Shown in pieces: positions 1 through 7,652 of a DNA stretch of 46,543 nucleotides (position 1 is the stretch's first letter; each line of letters opens with the position of its first letter). The notes beneath the pieces are model-generated. The model was not told the DNA's origin. It made no database searches and was given only the letters and a program-made list of their open reading frames with translations. Source of the stretch: a virus. Both the position numbers and the translations under genes were made by a program. Location: positions 1-46,543 of the IMG/VR virus record IMGVR_UViG_3300044530_001651. The stretch is one strand, 5' to 3'.

Positions 1-741
1 AACTACATCAATAGATGCCTGTGCTACATCATCTCCAAATACAAAATCTCTTTTTGATGAACCATCACCCCAACATACCATTTCCTCACCTTCTACATTA
101 AATAATTTCCAAATGTTAGAGGATATTACCGTTGCATCTTGCGCAAAATTATCGTTTGTTCCATAGATGTTAGAAGGTCTAATTACAGTCCAATTATCCC
201 AACCATACTGAACTCTTAATGAATCCAATGTAAGTTCTCCCATTCTCTTTGTCCAACCTGGATGCCAATCTAAACGAGATGGGGTTGATGCCCAAGTTTC
301 TTCTTGATTCCAAGTATCTTCTTCATTCATTACATCTGCTGGCTTATAAACTCCAACCGATGAAAGATAAACGAACCAATCAACCTTTGCATCAAACGAT
401 GCTTTAATCATATTGGTATTAAACATCAACATTGGGAATAGATAATCAGCAGGACAAGTTGATGACCTTGCTGGTGAGCCTTTTACTCCTGCTATATGTA
501 ATACAATATTAATATCATCTAACTTAAACAAATCCTCACAATGTGAAAGATATGTTAAATCGGTTTTTACCAATTCCAATCTATCTTGATATTGTCCCTT
601 TAAGAAATTTAAATTTTCACTAAATCTTAAATCTACTGCATATACTTTTGCAGCATCTTCTTCTAAACATTTTTTAACTGCTGGTAATCCTACCAATCCA
701 TTTGCTCCCGTAACCAGAACGGTTTTTCCTTTTAATTCCAT
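1..741 (-). CDS. Extended SDR, NAD(P)-dependent sugar epimerase/dehydratase-like, C-terminus cut off by the window edge
   Basis: The reading frame starts at the ATG at 741 and is open to base 1, so only the first 247 residues are present. The N-terminus carries a Rossmann nucleotide-binding motif (VLVTGANGLVG, residues 8-18), followed by a typical extended-SDR layout: acidic residue after beta-2, HIAG, YLSSVGVY, and later RPSNIYG and a conserved RDFVFGDD segment. Extended SDRs epimerise, dehydrate or reduce nucleotide sugars. The lysine of the YxxxK motif is present (GWTKRMGE), but the position normally holding the catalytic Tyr is Pro (PGWTK), so the chemistry may be altered. It is the last visible gene of the glycan island and begins 7 nt after the preceding gene's end. 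The leader AAAATAAAAATAAA upstream of the ATG has no Shine-Dalgarno sequence. The fold is secure; the substrate is not known. Confidence 0.85.
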   Translation of the reverse strand, partial: MELKGKTVLVTGANGLVGLPAVKKCLEEDAAKVYAVDLRFSENLNFLKGQYQDRLELVKTDLTYLSHCEDLFKLDDINIVLHIAGVKGSPARSSTCPADYLFPMLMFNTNMIKASFDAKVDWFVYLSSVGVYKPADVMNEEDTWNQEETWASTPSRLDWHPGWTKRMGELTLDSLRVQYGWDNWTVIRPSNIYGTNDNFAQDATVISSNIWKLFNVEGEEMVCWGDGSSKRDFVFGDDVAQASIDVV

Positions 742-748
742 TTTATTT

Positions 749-2152
749 TTATTTTGTTGTGTAATCTATTTTTATTTTTTCAAATATCTCATCAAAACAC
801 TCATAGTTTTCAAATGAGTATATATGCTTTTGGTTATATAATAATATATCAATTATTGAATAATACCAATTATGTAATTCCTCAATTGGTATATTTTTTA
901 ATTTAAGTAATTCTTTTTCTAAAAGTAATATTCTTTTTTTAGGGTCTATTTCTGAATCGTAACTCTCATCTATAAATGGTTCAAATGTTTTAAAGCCCAG
1001 CCTCTTTAATTCTGCTAATGTTAGATAATCACCAAACACCAAAAATGGTTGTAGATTTGAAATTGGTTTAAATATTTTTTCTGAAAGGAAAACATTTGGT
1101 CCAAAAAATGTTTCAGTTACTAAATGAAAATATGAATCCGCATACCATTCTTTTTTATTATTTCTAACTCCAAATGCCTGTTTCTTATCAGATGGAACTT
1201 CTTTTGTATCATCTTCATACGGTAATAATGATTCTAATTGTGTTGTATATTTTTCAATATTTTCAAAGGTGTCATCATATACATTTGTTACGATACTTTT
1301 TAATTTATCTTTTTCTAATTGTTGTATAAATGTAAATAACCCATCTTTTAACAAATCATATTTTAATGCAAAATACCCCATCATAGTTCTTTGTGGTTTT
1401 TGCATTGTTCTATTTGGGGATAAAAATTTATGTTTTCTAATTTTAGTAGAATCCAAATCTTTTTCTTCAAATAATTCACACAAATACCCCAAATTACCAA
1501 TCATTGGAAATGAATTTATTTCATCTGCGTATCCTCTTATAAATAAGTGTCCATTGTATATTTTTATTTTACTATCAGAATACATTTGATAATATTCAGA
1601 AAATTTACTTCCTCCTAAAATTATAATATTGGAACTATCAACTCCTAACTCATTTAATTGAAGTTCAAATTTTCGTATATTATTTGAATCATATAACGGG
1701 TCGTGTATCATATTTACCAATATCTTCACTTTACCCAATTTAATTAAATCAAATAATTCAGGTTTTATAATATCTTTTAAAAACCAACTATATTTTGTAT
1801 CATTTAGTAAAAAATTGTTTTCACAATGTAGTGCAGAAAGTGTATCTTTTATTTCCAATGGATACACATATACAAAATCATCATCTTTAATTTGATTAAA
1901 TGATACTATATTTTTAGGAAAATTTCTAGAAAAATAATTAAACAATTCCGAATGGTCAAATTTAATACTCTTTTCTTCCGATTGATATTGGAGCACCTGA
2001 TACCAATCTAGTTTTAAATTATTTTTTAAAATATGTTGAATAAATTCCATAATAACAGGATGCATCCCATTACCAAATGGTTTTAATTGTCCTTGTTCAA
2101 TATACCAATCGGTATATATTATTTTAAAATTTGAACCATGTATTGCATTCAT
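749..2152 (-). CDS. Glycosyltransferase-like protein with GT10/exostosin-type C-terminal motif
   Basis: This 467-aa protein has no signal peptide. Its C-terminal third (about residues 340-400) carries ETFFGPNVFLSEKIFKPI followed by QPFLVFG, LKRLGFKTF and an acidic DESYD stretch. This resembles the donor-binding 'TEK..kP...g..P' segment of GT10 fucosyltransferases and related GT-B enzymes, so transfer from a nucleotide sugar is the likely role. Two other proteins in the window (16347-17669 and 18913-20010) share the same C-terminal pattern. The start is set at the ATG at 2152, the tenth codon of the longest frame, because it lies one base after the stop of the upstream gene; the longer frame would overlap that gene by 26 nt. 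The N-terminal part is not recognised. Donor and acceptor are unknown. Confidence 0.6.
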   Translation of the reverse strand: MNAIHGSNFKIIYTDWYIEQGQLKPFGNGMHPVIMEFIQHILKNNLKLDWYQVLQYQSEEKSIKFDHSELFNYFSRNFPKNIVSFNQIKDDDFVYVYPLEIKDTLSALHCENNFLLNDTKYSWFLKDIIKPELFDLIKLGKVKILVNMIHDPLYDSNNIRKFELQLNELGVDSSNIIILGGSKFSEYYQMYSDSKIKIYNGHLFIRGYADEINSFPMIGNLGYLCELFEEKDLDSTKIRKHKFLSPNRTMQKPQRTMMGYFALKYDLLKDGLFTFIQQLEKDKLKSIVTNVYDDTFENIEKYTTQLESLLPYEDDTKEVPSDKKQAFGVRNNKKEWYADSYFHLVTETFFGPNVFLSEKIFKPISNLQPFLVFGDYLTLAELKRLGFKTFEPFIDESYDSEIDPKKRILLLEKELLKLKNIPIEELHNWYYSIIDILLYNQKHIYSFENYECFDEIFEKIKIDYTTK

Positions 2153-2153
2153 A

Positions 2154-3113
2154 TTAATATCTGTATATTTTTTTAACACTATTCCCTACATAATTGTTAT
2201 CGTGAAAGAAACTTTCAAATAACAATTCATTTTTTATATAATCTTTAGTACACATTAAATTAAAAATATTATCTGAACTTTCTGGTGATATATTGTAATT
2301 TATATCGTTATTTATCATATCATTTACAAAATTTTTAATTCCATCTACTATTTTTATTTTATCACTAAAATATTTCTGATTGTGTGTATCTGCTTCGTTT
2401 ACAAACTCATCATTAACAATATCGATATATGTTCCAACTTTATCTGTAAATACTGATTCAAAAAATATAATATTGTTTTTAAAATTACATTTTTCAAAAT
2501 CATAAAAACCTTTTGTATTTTTCAAATCTATATTTCCTTTATAAGTCATATATCTACCTTTTAAATCTAAATCAAATGTTTTTTGTAAATAGTATTGAGT
2601 AGTTCCCTGATACCCACTATCAATCATATATACATTTTTACATTCTCCAATCGTATTATTAATATATTTTTTATATGAATCTCTTAATAGTTTGGCTTTG
2701 CCTAATATATCCGGAATACATAAATTTAAATTTGGTAATCTATTTAAAGTATCAATTTGAATATTAGTTTCTGTAACATAATTTAATCCAAATCTATCTT
2801 TAATCAATTCAGATAAAGTGCCTTGATATCTATGTAAATTAAATGATTCGTAGATATCATCTTCAGATACAAATGAAGATAGTGATGATAATTTTCTTGA
2901 TGTTTTAAAATAAATTGAATTTGGTAAATTATATTTTATTTTAAAATCTTGATATAATTGATTAAGAAAATATCCTTCTCGTGAGTTAAATAAAATCAAA
3001 TCACCATCTTTTATTTCATCTTTCAACCAATTAAAATAGTTAAATAATAATGGTCCAAAAAAGATGTAACCAAGTTCTTCTAATGATTCTGGATTTTTAA
3101 CAATATGACCCAT
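2154..3113 (-). CDS. HAD-superfamily-related glycan-cluster protein (COG5610-like)
   Basis: This 319-aa protein contains LGYIFFGPLLFNYFNWL near the N-terminus (residues 14-30), then ILFNSREGYFLNQLY and later YMIDSGYQGTTQYYL. That pattern is remembered from predicted HAD-like hydrolases in surface polysaccharide clusters (COG5610 type), where a 'GP...W...F.SREG' segment is followed by 'GY.GT'. The canonical HAD DxDxT motif is not visible, so catalytic activity is uncertain. The ATG overlaps the preceding gene's stop by one base (TAATG), which suggests translational coupling with the HAD phosphatase upstream. Function in the island is unknown; the family call is from recalled similarity only. 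Confidence 0.45.
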   Translation of the reverse strand: MGHIVKNPESLEELGYIFFGPLLFNYFNWLKDEIKDGDLILFNSREGYFLNQLYQDFKIKYNLPNSIYFKTSRKLSSLSSFVSEDDIYESFNLHRYQGTLSELIKDRFGLNYVTETNIQIDTLNRLPNLNLCIPDILGKAKLLRDSYKKYINNTIGECKNVYMIDSGYQGTTQYYLQKTFDLDLKGRYMTYKGNIDLKNTKGFYDFEKCNFKNNIIFFESVFTDKVGTYIDIVNDEFVNEADTHNQKYFSDKIKIVDGIKNFVNDMINNDINYNISPESSDNIFNLMCTKDYIKNELLFESFFHDNNYVGNSVKKIYRY

Positions 3114-3544
3114 TATAAGTAAACTTTAAATGAAGGTATGCCAAGTGAAATCCACAAATCAATTATTTCTTGTTTATCATCAAACGCACAATACACATCA
3201 TCTTTGATAAAATCATTGTACATTTTTCGTTTTAACTCTACATCTTTAATATAATGATTTTCTTCACCTCGCATGAACAATCCATCATATTTAACTCCAT
3301 GCATTTCTAACCAATCCTGTGTAGAATTAAGTATCATTCGTGGTCTACTAGTTAGTATATAAATTCCATAATCATTATATAGGTGATTTATAATATCAAT
3401 CATAGGTAAGTTAGGCCTATCTGATATTACATTTTTATAATCATATAAAACATCCCAATCGATACTATTATCAGATTTGGTTGCAAGTGCATACCTTTTT
3501 TTATTTATTGAAAGAGTATTATCTATATCGACTATAACAATCAT
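3113..3544 (-). CDS. HAD phosphatase resembling the 3'-phosphatase domain of T4 polynucleotide kinase
   Basis: This 143-aa single-domain protein shows all HAD motifs: DIDNT (D6, D8) for phosphoryl transfer, TSR (65-67), a lysine in ELKRK (near 105) and FDDKQE (121-126) for Mg2+ binding. The order and flanking residues (WL, LFMRGEEN, LWISLGIPSFKV) match the C-terminal phosphatase half of T4 PseT rather than a sugar phosphatase. The N-terminal kinase half of PseT is absent; the protein starts directly with the HAD motif. It overlaps the upstream radical SAM gene by ATGA and the downstream gene by TAATG. Sitting inside a sugar-enzyme operon, it could remove phosphate from a sugar instead of from RNA or DNA 3' ends. 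The HAD call is firm, the substrate is open. Confidence 0.75.
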   Translation of the reverse strand: MIVIVDIDNTLSINKKRYALATKSDNSIDWDVLYDYKNVISDRPNLPMIDIINHLYNDYGIYILTSRPRMILNSTQDWLEMHGVKYDGLFMRGEENHYIKDVELKRKMYNDFIKDDVYCAFDDKQEIIDLWISLGIPSFKVYL

Positions 3545-4743
3545 TTTCGTAAACCTTGTTCTTCATAACTTACAGGTACTTTTATTCCTGTATTACACCC
3601 ATTACAATTATCGCAAAATGTGATATATCCTAAATTTGTATATCCCAAATCGAATTTTATAAAATCTTCTTTTGATATTGTTTTTAAATCGACATAATCA
3701 TTTTCATTTAATGGAAATAATTTTGTAAGTACTGCTGATGTATTCAAATGACAATAATAAAACTTACCATCGTTTAAACCTCTAAATGGTGCCGTACAAC
3801 TATCAAAATGTTTAATTAATTCATCCGTTGGTAAATTGTTTTTAATTCTTAAATCACCAAAATCATACCATTCAATTTCAGTTCTAACATAGTGATTTAT
3901 ATCCCATTCTTTTAAAGTATTAATAACTCTTAATACTTTCTTTTGAATATTTTCTAATTTATCAGTATAATCACTAACACTTAAAATAACATCATTATTT
4001 TTTAATAACTCTAATGTGCTTTCTTTAGGTGAAATTGTACCATTTGTTGTAATTATAAATTTATCTATTTTATCTATATGTTTAGATAAAACATGCTTTA
4101 TAATATCCTCAATTTGTGGATGTAAAAATGGTTCACCACCAACTAAATGAAACACACTAATATAATCAGTAATATTAAAAAATAAATCTATATCAGATTT
4201 AATTATTTCAATATCTCTGTGATTTGGTGAAACATAATGTGGCATAAACATATTACAATATGAGCATGCTAATGTACATTTTTCGGTAACTAAAACATCC
4301 GTTTGAAATATATGAACCATATTCTTATACTGTAATGGCCATATAGATGCAATGTGTTTATATGTAGTATAATCTACTTTGTTTTCTTCCAAATAATTTT
4401 TATAGTAATTTTTATAAACATCAGATGTTATAATTACTTTTTCATTTTTATTTAAATCAAAATCATCAATGTGAATTAATGGAATACCGCTTCTATCTAT
4501 TTTAATATTTTTTGATTTTCTAAAAAACTTACTTATTTCATCAATATTATTTAATATAAATTTATCTTTAATATTATGGTCTACAATATATTTTATTTTT
4601 AATCTATCATTCCCCAATAAAAAATCCATAGTTCTAATGAATTGGACACACTCTTTACTTGCACCAAATAGTACATATTCCTTTTCAGTATCCCATTCAG
4701 ATATGAAGTTATTAAAATCGTGTAAATTAGGATTGTATAACAT
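3541..4743 (-). CDS. Radical SAM enzyme with N-terminal Rossmann-like domain and C-terminal Cys cluster
   Basis: The 400-aa protein has the radical SAM [4Fe-4S] motif CTLACSYC (C156, C160, C163) and the SAM-binding GGEP at 202-205. About 130 residues precede this and look like a small Rossmann-type domain (YVLFGASKECVQF), as in some sugar-modifying proteins. The C-terminal end has extra cysteines (DSCTAPF, YYCHLN, FCDNCNGC) that could hold an auxiliary cluster as in SPASM/twitch enzymes. Such enzymes start radical chemistry on peptides, sugars or RNA. The gene sits between a ThDP enzyme and a HAD phosphatase, with an ATGA overlap downstream. Class assignment is firm; the reaction is unknown. 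Confidence 0.85.
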   Translation of the reverse strand: MLYNPNLHDFNNFISEWDTEKEYVLFGASKECVQFIRTMDFLLGNDRLKIKYIVDHNIKDKFILNNIDEISKFFRKSKNIKIDRSGIPLIHIDDFDLNKNEKVIITSDVYKNYYKNYLEENKVDYTTYKHIASIWPLQYKNMVHIFQTDVLVTEKCTLACSYCNMFMPHYVSPNHRDIEIIKSDIDLFFNITDYISVFHLVGGEPFLHPQIEDIIKHVLSKHIDKIDKFIITTNGTISPKESTLELLKNNDVILSVSDYTDKLENIQKKVLRVINTLKEWDINHYVRTEIEWYDFGDLRIKNNLPTDELIKHFDSCTAPFRGLNDGKFYYCHLNTSAVLTKLFPLNENDYVDLKTISKEDFIKFDLGYTNLGYITFCDNCNGCNTGIKVPVSYEEQGLRK

Positions 4744-4744
4744 A

Positions 4745-5380
4745 TTAAAATACTACCCATTTACCACTTCCGTAGTGTGGATATTTTGATTTATATTCAT
4801 AATGAATTACATCGGATGGAATATCTTTCTTTGTATTCCAAGTTGCTTCCGTTGGAGTGTAGGTTGAAACCGCATTATCTTCTACTATAAAATATACGGG
4901 TAAATCAAAGTTTCTAGCATATTTATGAACTTCATAAAATATACCACTTTCAAAACTCATATCTCCAACAAATACCCAAACCTTTTCATCACCACCTTTT
5001 TCTTTGATTCCCATCGCTACACCTAACGCAATCGATAAAGTACCTCCAACAATAGCAGATGCATAAAATTTCTCATCTATTTTACATAAAGTAATTGATT
5101 TACCATTCAATATTTCATTTTTAATCCATTCAGGTGAAATACCATGTAATAGTGCGTGATAGTGAGACCTCCAAGTTGAAAATACCCAATCATTAGCAGA
5201 TATTCTTTTAAATATTTCTATGAGTTGTTCTTCATTACCATTTGATAGATGTATAGGTCCTCTGATTTTACCGTTTTCCCACTCTTCCACTATATCATTT
5301 TCAAAGTCAATTAAATCCTGTGGTGTGAGTGTAGTATCTACCTCATTTAAAGTTTTATATTGTTCTAAATTTTGTATCAT
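4745..5380 (-). CDS. ThDP-dependent dehydrogenase E1-alpha-like protein, short form
   Basis: The 211 residues match the core of the thiamine-diphosphate-binding E1 alpha fold: WRSHYHALLHG (70-80), a Gly/Ala-rich helix GGTLSIALGVAMG (112-124), and the ThDP/Mg2+ motif GDM (139-141, usually GDG) with N169 in VEDN about 29 residues on. Family members are normally over 300 residues and work with a beta subunit; here the C-terminal third is absent and no E1-beta-like gene is seen in the window. The RmlC-like gene upstream overlaps it by one base (TAATG). It may take part in making an unusual sugar or acyl donor, or work with a host subunit. Fold confidence is good, function is uncertain. Confidence 0.7.
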   Translation of the reverse strand: MIQNLEQYKTLNEVDTTLTPQDLIDFENDIVEEWENGKIRGPIHLSNGNEEQLIEIFKRISANDWVFSTWRSHYHALLHGISPEWIKNEILNGKSITLCKIDEKFYASAIVGGTLSIALGVAMGIKEKGGDEKVWVFVGDMSFESGIFYEVHKYARNFDLPVYFIVEDNAVSTYTPTEATWNTKKDIPSDVIHYEYKSKYPHYGSGKWVVF

Positions 5381-5916
5381 TATCTATCTCTTTTTTGTAA
5401 TATTGGATTATTTGTTGGCCATTCCATCTGATATTCGGGGTCGTTCCATTTAACAACACCTTGTTCGTCAGCATCGACATAACCGTCTTTATAAAATAAA
5501 TTATAGTGAAACATACAATCGGTTAATGCATAATGACCATTTGCAAAACCTGGTGGAACTAATACTTGATTTCGCAATCTTTCTGAAATAATATACGATT
5601 CCCAATCTCCATAAGTAGGTGAATCTTTTCTCATATCTAATACAACTAAATAGATATCACCAACTGCTGCTTGAACTAATTTCCAAGTCTTATTATCCCA
5701 ATGCAATCCTCTCAATACTCCTTTATAAGAACGAGAAAATCTTCCATGTACTTCACATTTACTATCGATATAATCGACTATTGGGTGTTCAATTGAATGA
5801 AATGTTGTCCATATTTCACCTCTATATTCTCTAAATACAGATGGTTGGAATGTTGGAACTTCATAACCAAATTTTTTCGATGGAGTAATTTGAAACTCAT
5901 CCCATTTACTACTCAT
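5380..5916 (-). CDS. RmlC-like dTDP-4-dehydrorhamnose 3,5-epimerase family cupin
   Basis: The 178-aa protein follows the RmlC pattern throughout: GVLRGLHWD with catalytic His72, KLVQAAVGDIYLVVLDMR, DSPTYGDW, VLVPPGFANGHYAL (119-131), FHYNLFY with the conserved Tyr138, and WNDPEYQMEWP near the C-terminus. Length is normal for the family (about 180). RmlC enzymes epimerise C3 and/or C5 of 4-keto nucleotide sugars on the way to rhamnose and other deoxysugars. No complete rhamnose set (RmlA, RmlB, RmlD) is recognised next to it, so the product may be another sugar or the substrate may come from the host. It lies between an SDR epimerase and the ThDP enzyme in a tightly spaced run. Confidence 0.9.
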   Translation of the reverse strand: MSSKWDEFQITPSKKFGYEVPTFQPSVFREYRGEIWTTFHSIEHPIVDYIDSKCEVHGRFSRSYKGVLRGLHWDNKTWKLVQAAVGDIYLVVLDMRKDSPTYGDWESYIISERLRNQVLVPPGFANGHYALTDCMFHYNLFYKDGYVDADEQGVVKWNDPEYQMEWPTNNPILQKRDR

Positions 5917-5917
5917 A

Positions 5918-6883
5918 TTATGTATTGTTTGCGTACCCTAATGGAAACCCATTTCTAAACTCTGCTCCCATTTTTGGAACAATCATTTGATATGCTTGAA
6001 TTAATTCTTCAATACCTCTATCCAACCCCCACTCTGGCACCCATCCAGTTTCCTCTAGCTTTGCGTTAGAAACTATGTAATCTCTCTTATCGGGGTCTTC
6101 GTAATAATCGTTGTATGCTACGGCAAAATCCTTTACGTGGGATTGAATCTTTTCTAATAATTCTTGCTTTGAAAGATTAGCATTACTCAACCCTACATTA
6201 AATACTTGACCTTTATATTTTTCGTAGTTTATAATCATAAATAAAAATGTAAATGCAACATCTTGAATGTGAATAAAATTTCTCTTAAAGTTTTTTTCAA
6301 ATACTACGATATATTTATCTGTAATTGCTTTATAAACAAAATCGTTTACCAATAAATCGGTTCTCATTCTAGGTGATACACCAAATACAGTTGCCAATCG
6401 GAAAGTGATTGCCGATGTGGTTGCTCTTAAAAAAGTTTCAGCATCACACTTTGTTTGCCCATACACTGATATAGGTGTTAGTGGTGAATCTTCCGTACAT
6501 TCAGTTTGCCCAACCCCAACACCGTAACCACTATTTGTGTTTGGATATAAAATCTTTTTATCCTTTGCAAATTTTACTATGTTACAAATTTGGTCAAAAT
6601 TGATTTCCCTTGCCAGCTTTGGGTCTGCTGCACACGCAGGAAACCCAACAATTGCAGCTAATGGGATTATCACATCGGCTTCATTACACAATTTTTGTAA
6701 AAGAAATTCATTACGAACATCTCCATATATAAATTTGAATTTAGGATTTGAAGTATATTGTAATAATGACGTTTGGTTAAATAATAGTTTATCCAATACC
6801 ACTACCTCATAGTTTTGTTCCAATAACATATTAACTAATACAGTACCTAAATAACCTGCACCACCTGTAACTAATATTTTCAT
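5918..6883 (-). CDS. NAD-dependent sugar epimerase/dehydratase (extended SDR)
   Basis: This 321-aa protein is a complete extended SDR. It has the glycine-rich NAD motif GGAGYLG at 7-13, D31 after beta-2, DVR near 55, PLAAIVG, and the catalytic pair Y141-x3-K145 (YGQTK) with a preceding NTNSGYG. NFIHIQDVA and FNVG later in the chain are typical of GalE/RmlB-type enzymes. It likely converts a nucleotide sugar (epimerisation or 4,6-dehydration) for the neighbouring glycosyltransferases. Unlike the SDR at the left edge, its catalytic Tyr is intact. It starts 4 nt after the LamG gene ends and is followed 1 nt later by the RmlC-like gene, so the three are probably co-translated. The exact sugar cannot be read from sequence. 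Confidence 0.9.
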   Translation of the reverse strand: MKILVTGGAGYLGTVLVNMLLEQNYEVVVLDKLLFNQTSLLQYTSNPKFKFIYGDVRNEFLLQKLCNEADVIIPLAAIVGFPACAADPKLAREINFDQICNIVKFAKDKKILYPNTNSGYGVGVGQTECTEDSPLTPISVYGQTKCDAETFLRATTSAITFRLATVFGVSPRMRTDLLVNDFVYKAITDKYIVVFEKNFKRNFIHIQDVAFTFLFMIINYEKYKGQVFNVGLSNANLSKQELLEKIQSHVKDFAVAYNDYYEDPDKRDYIVSNAKLEETGWVPEWGLDRGIEELIQAYQMIVPKMGAEFRNGFPLGYANNT

Positions 6884-6887
6884 AATT

Positions 6888-7652
6888 TTAGAAATAAATG
6901 TTCTTTTCTATATAAAATTGAGGATAATTTCCACTAAAACTAACATCCCACACTTTATATCTATTGTAATGATTAAAATCACATAAAAATGCAAAATTAT
7001 TTCTATATGGATAATCGTAATTTAATTTTCGTAAATCATTATAAACTATATGTGAATAATCCGTTGCGTAGTTATCGATAAAATCTTGAATTTCTTCAAT
7101 TTTTAATTTTTTGTTTAACACAAATGCCATTTCAAACTCAAAATCTCCAATACATTGATGTTCTTCTGGACCAATCATACTCCCACACCCAAACCAATAG
7201 AAAGAATGTTCGTATTTCATCTTTTCACCATCTTCAAATGCAATAGTTCCTACTAATTTTCCATTTTTATAACATTTGATAGTTCTTTCCAAAAAATGGT
7301 CACAAATCATAGCGTACTCATTGAATTCGTTAATTTCTTCTGGTAATAATCCAGTAAAAATTTGTTTTGCGTACATTTCAGTTCTGCCATCTTCAGTTTT
7401 TTTTGAAAACCAATATGTAAATCCAATCGAAATAACTCCCAAATTATCTTTATAAGCAGAAATACCTGAATGCATTCCATTTCTGGCAATTGCAAATGAT
7501 TCTTTATTTGTAATTACGGTATCAGGAAATACTTTAAACTTTACGAATAAAGAAAAATCCTCATCCATATCTTTATCAATTCTTCTTGACACCGCATATC
7601 TACTTTCCGGCAAAACGAAAAATATACTATCTTTGTTTACTCTTAAACTCAT
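6888..7652 (-). CDS. Stand-alone LamG/concanavalin A-like domain protein
   Basis: The 254-aa protein is beta-rich with LamG hallmarks: SLFVKFKVFPD, IKCYKNGKLVGTIAF, a YWFGCGSM strand, and GDFEFEMAFVLNKKLKIEEIQDF, which mirrors the usual LamG ending in which a 'G.i.e..i....L...ei..' segment follows the jelly roll. No glycosyltransferase motif, signal peptide or membrane segment is present. The start is set at the ATG at 7652 because it gives an ATGA overlap with the upstream radical SAM gene; the longer frame would overlap by 22 nt. The protein resembles the LamG inserts of the three GT7 proteins upstream, including a late NFAFLCDFNHYNRYKVWD segment. A glycan- or protein-binding role is likely but unproven. 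Confidence 0.65.
   Translation of the reverse strand: MSLRVNKDSIFFVLPESRYAVSRRIDKDMDEDFSLFVKFKVFPDTVITNKESFAIARNGMHSGISAYKDNLGVISIGFTYWFSKKTEDGRTEMYAKQIFTGLLPEEINEFNEYAMICDHFLERTIKCYKNGKLVGTIAFEDGEKMKYEHSFYWFGCGSMIGPEEHQCIGDFEFEMAFVLNKKLKIEEIQDFIDNYATDYSHIVYNDLRKLNYDYPYRNNFAFLCDFNHYNRYKVWDVSFSGNYPQFYIEKNIYF

Noticed and set aside
1530-1545. TATAAATA sequences within coding DNA (also near 19683, 19983, 24275 and 30777)
   Set aside because: These lie inside genes without a nearby downstream start, and 8-base A/T words occur by chance in this composition; only gap copies were kept.
2153-2179. Longer N-terminus for the GT gene (start at 2179)
   Set aside because: It would overlap the upstream gene by 26 nt, while the ATG at 2152 is one base after its stop.
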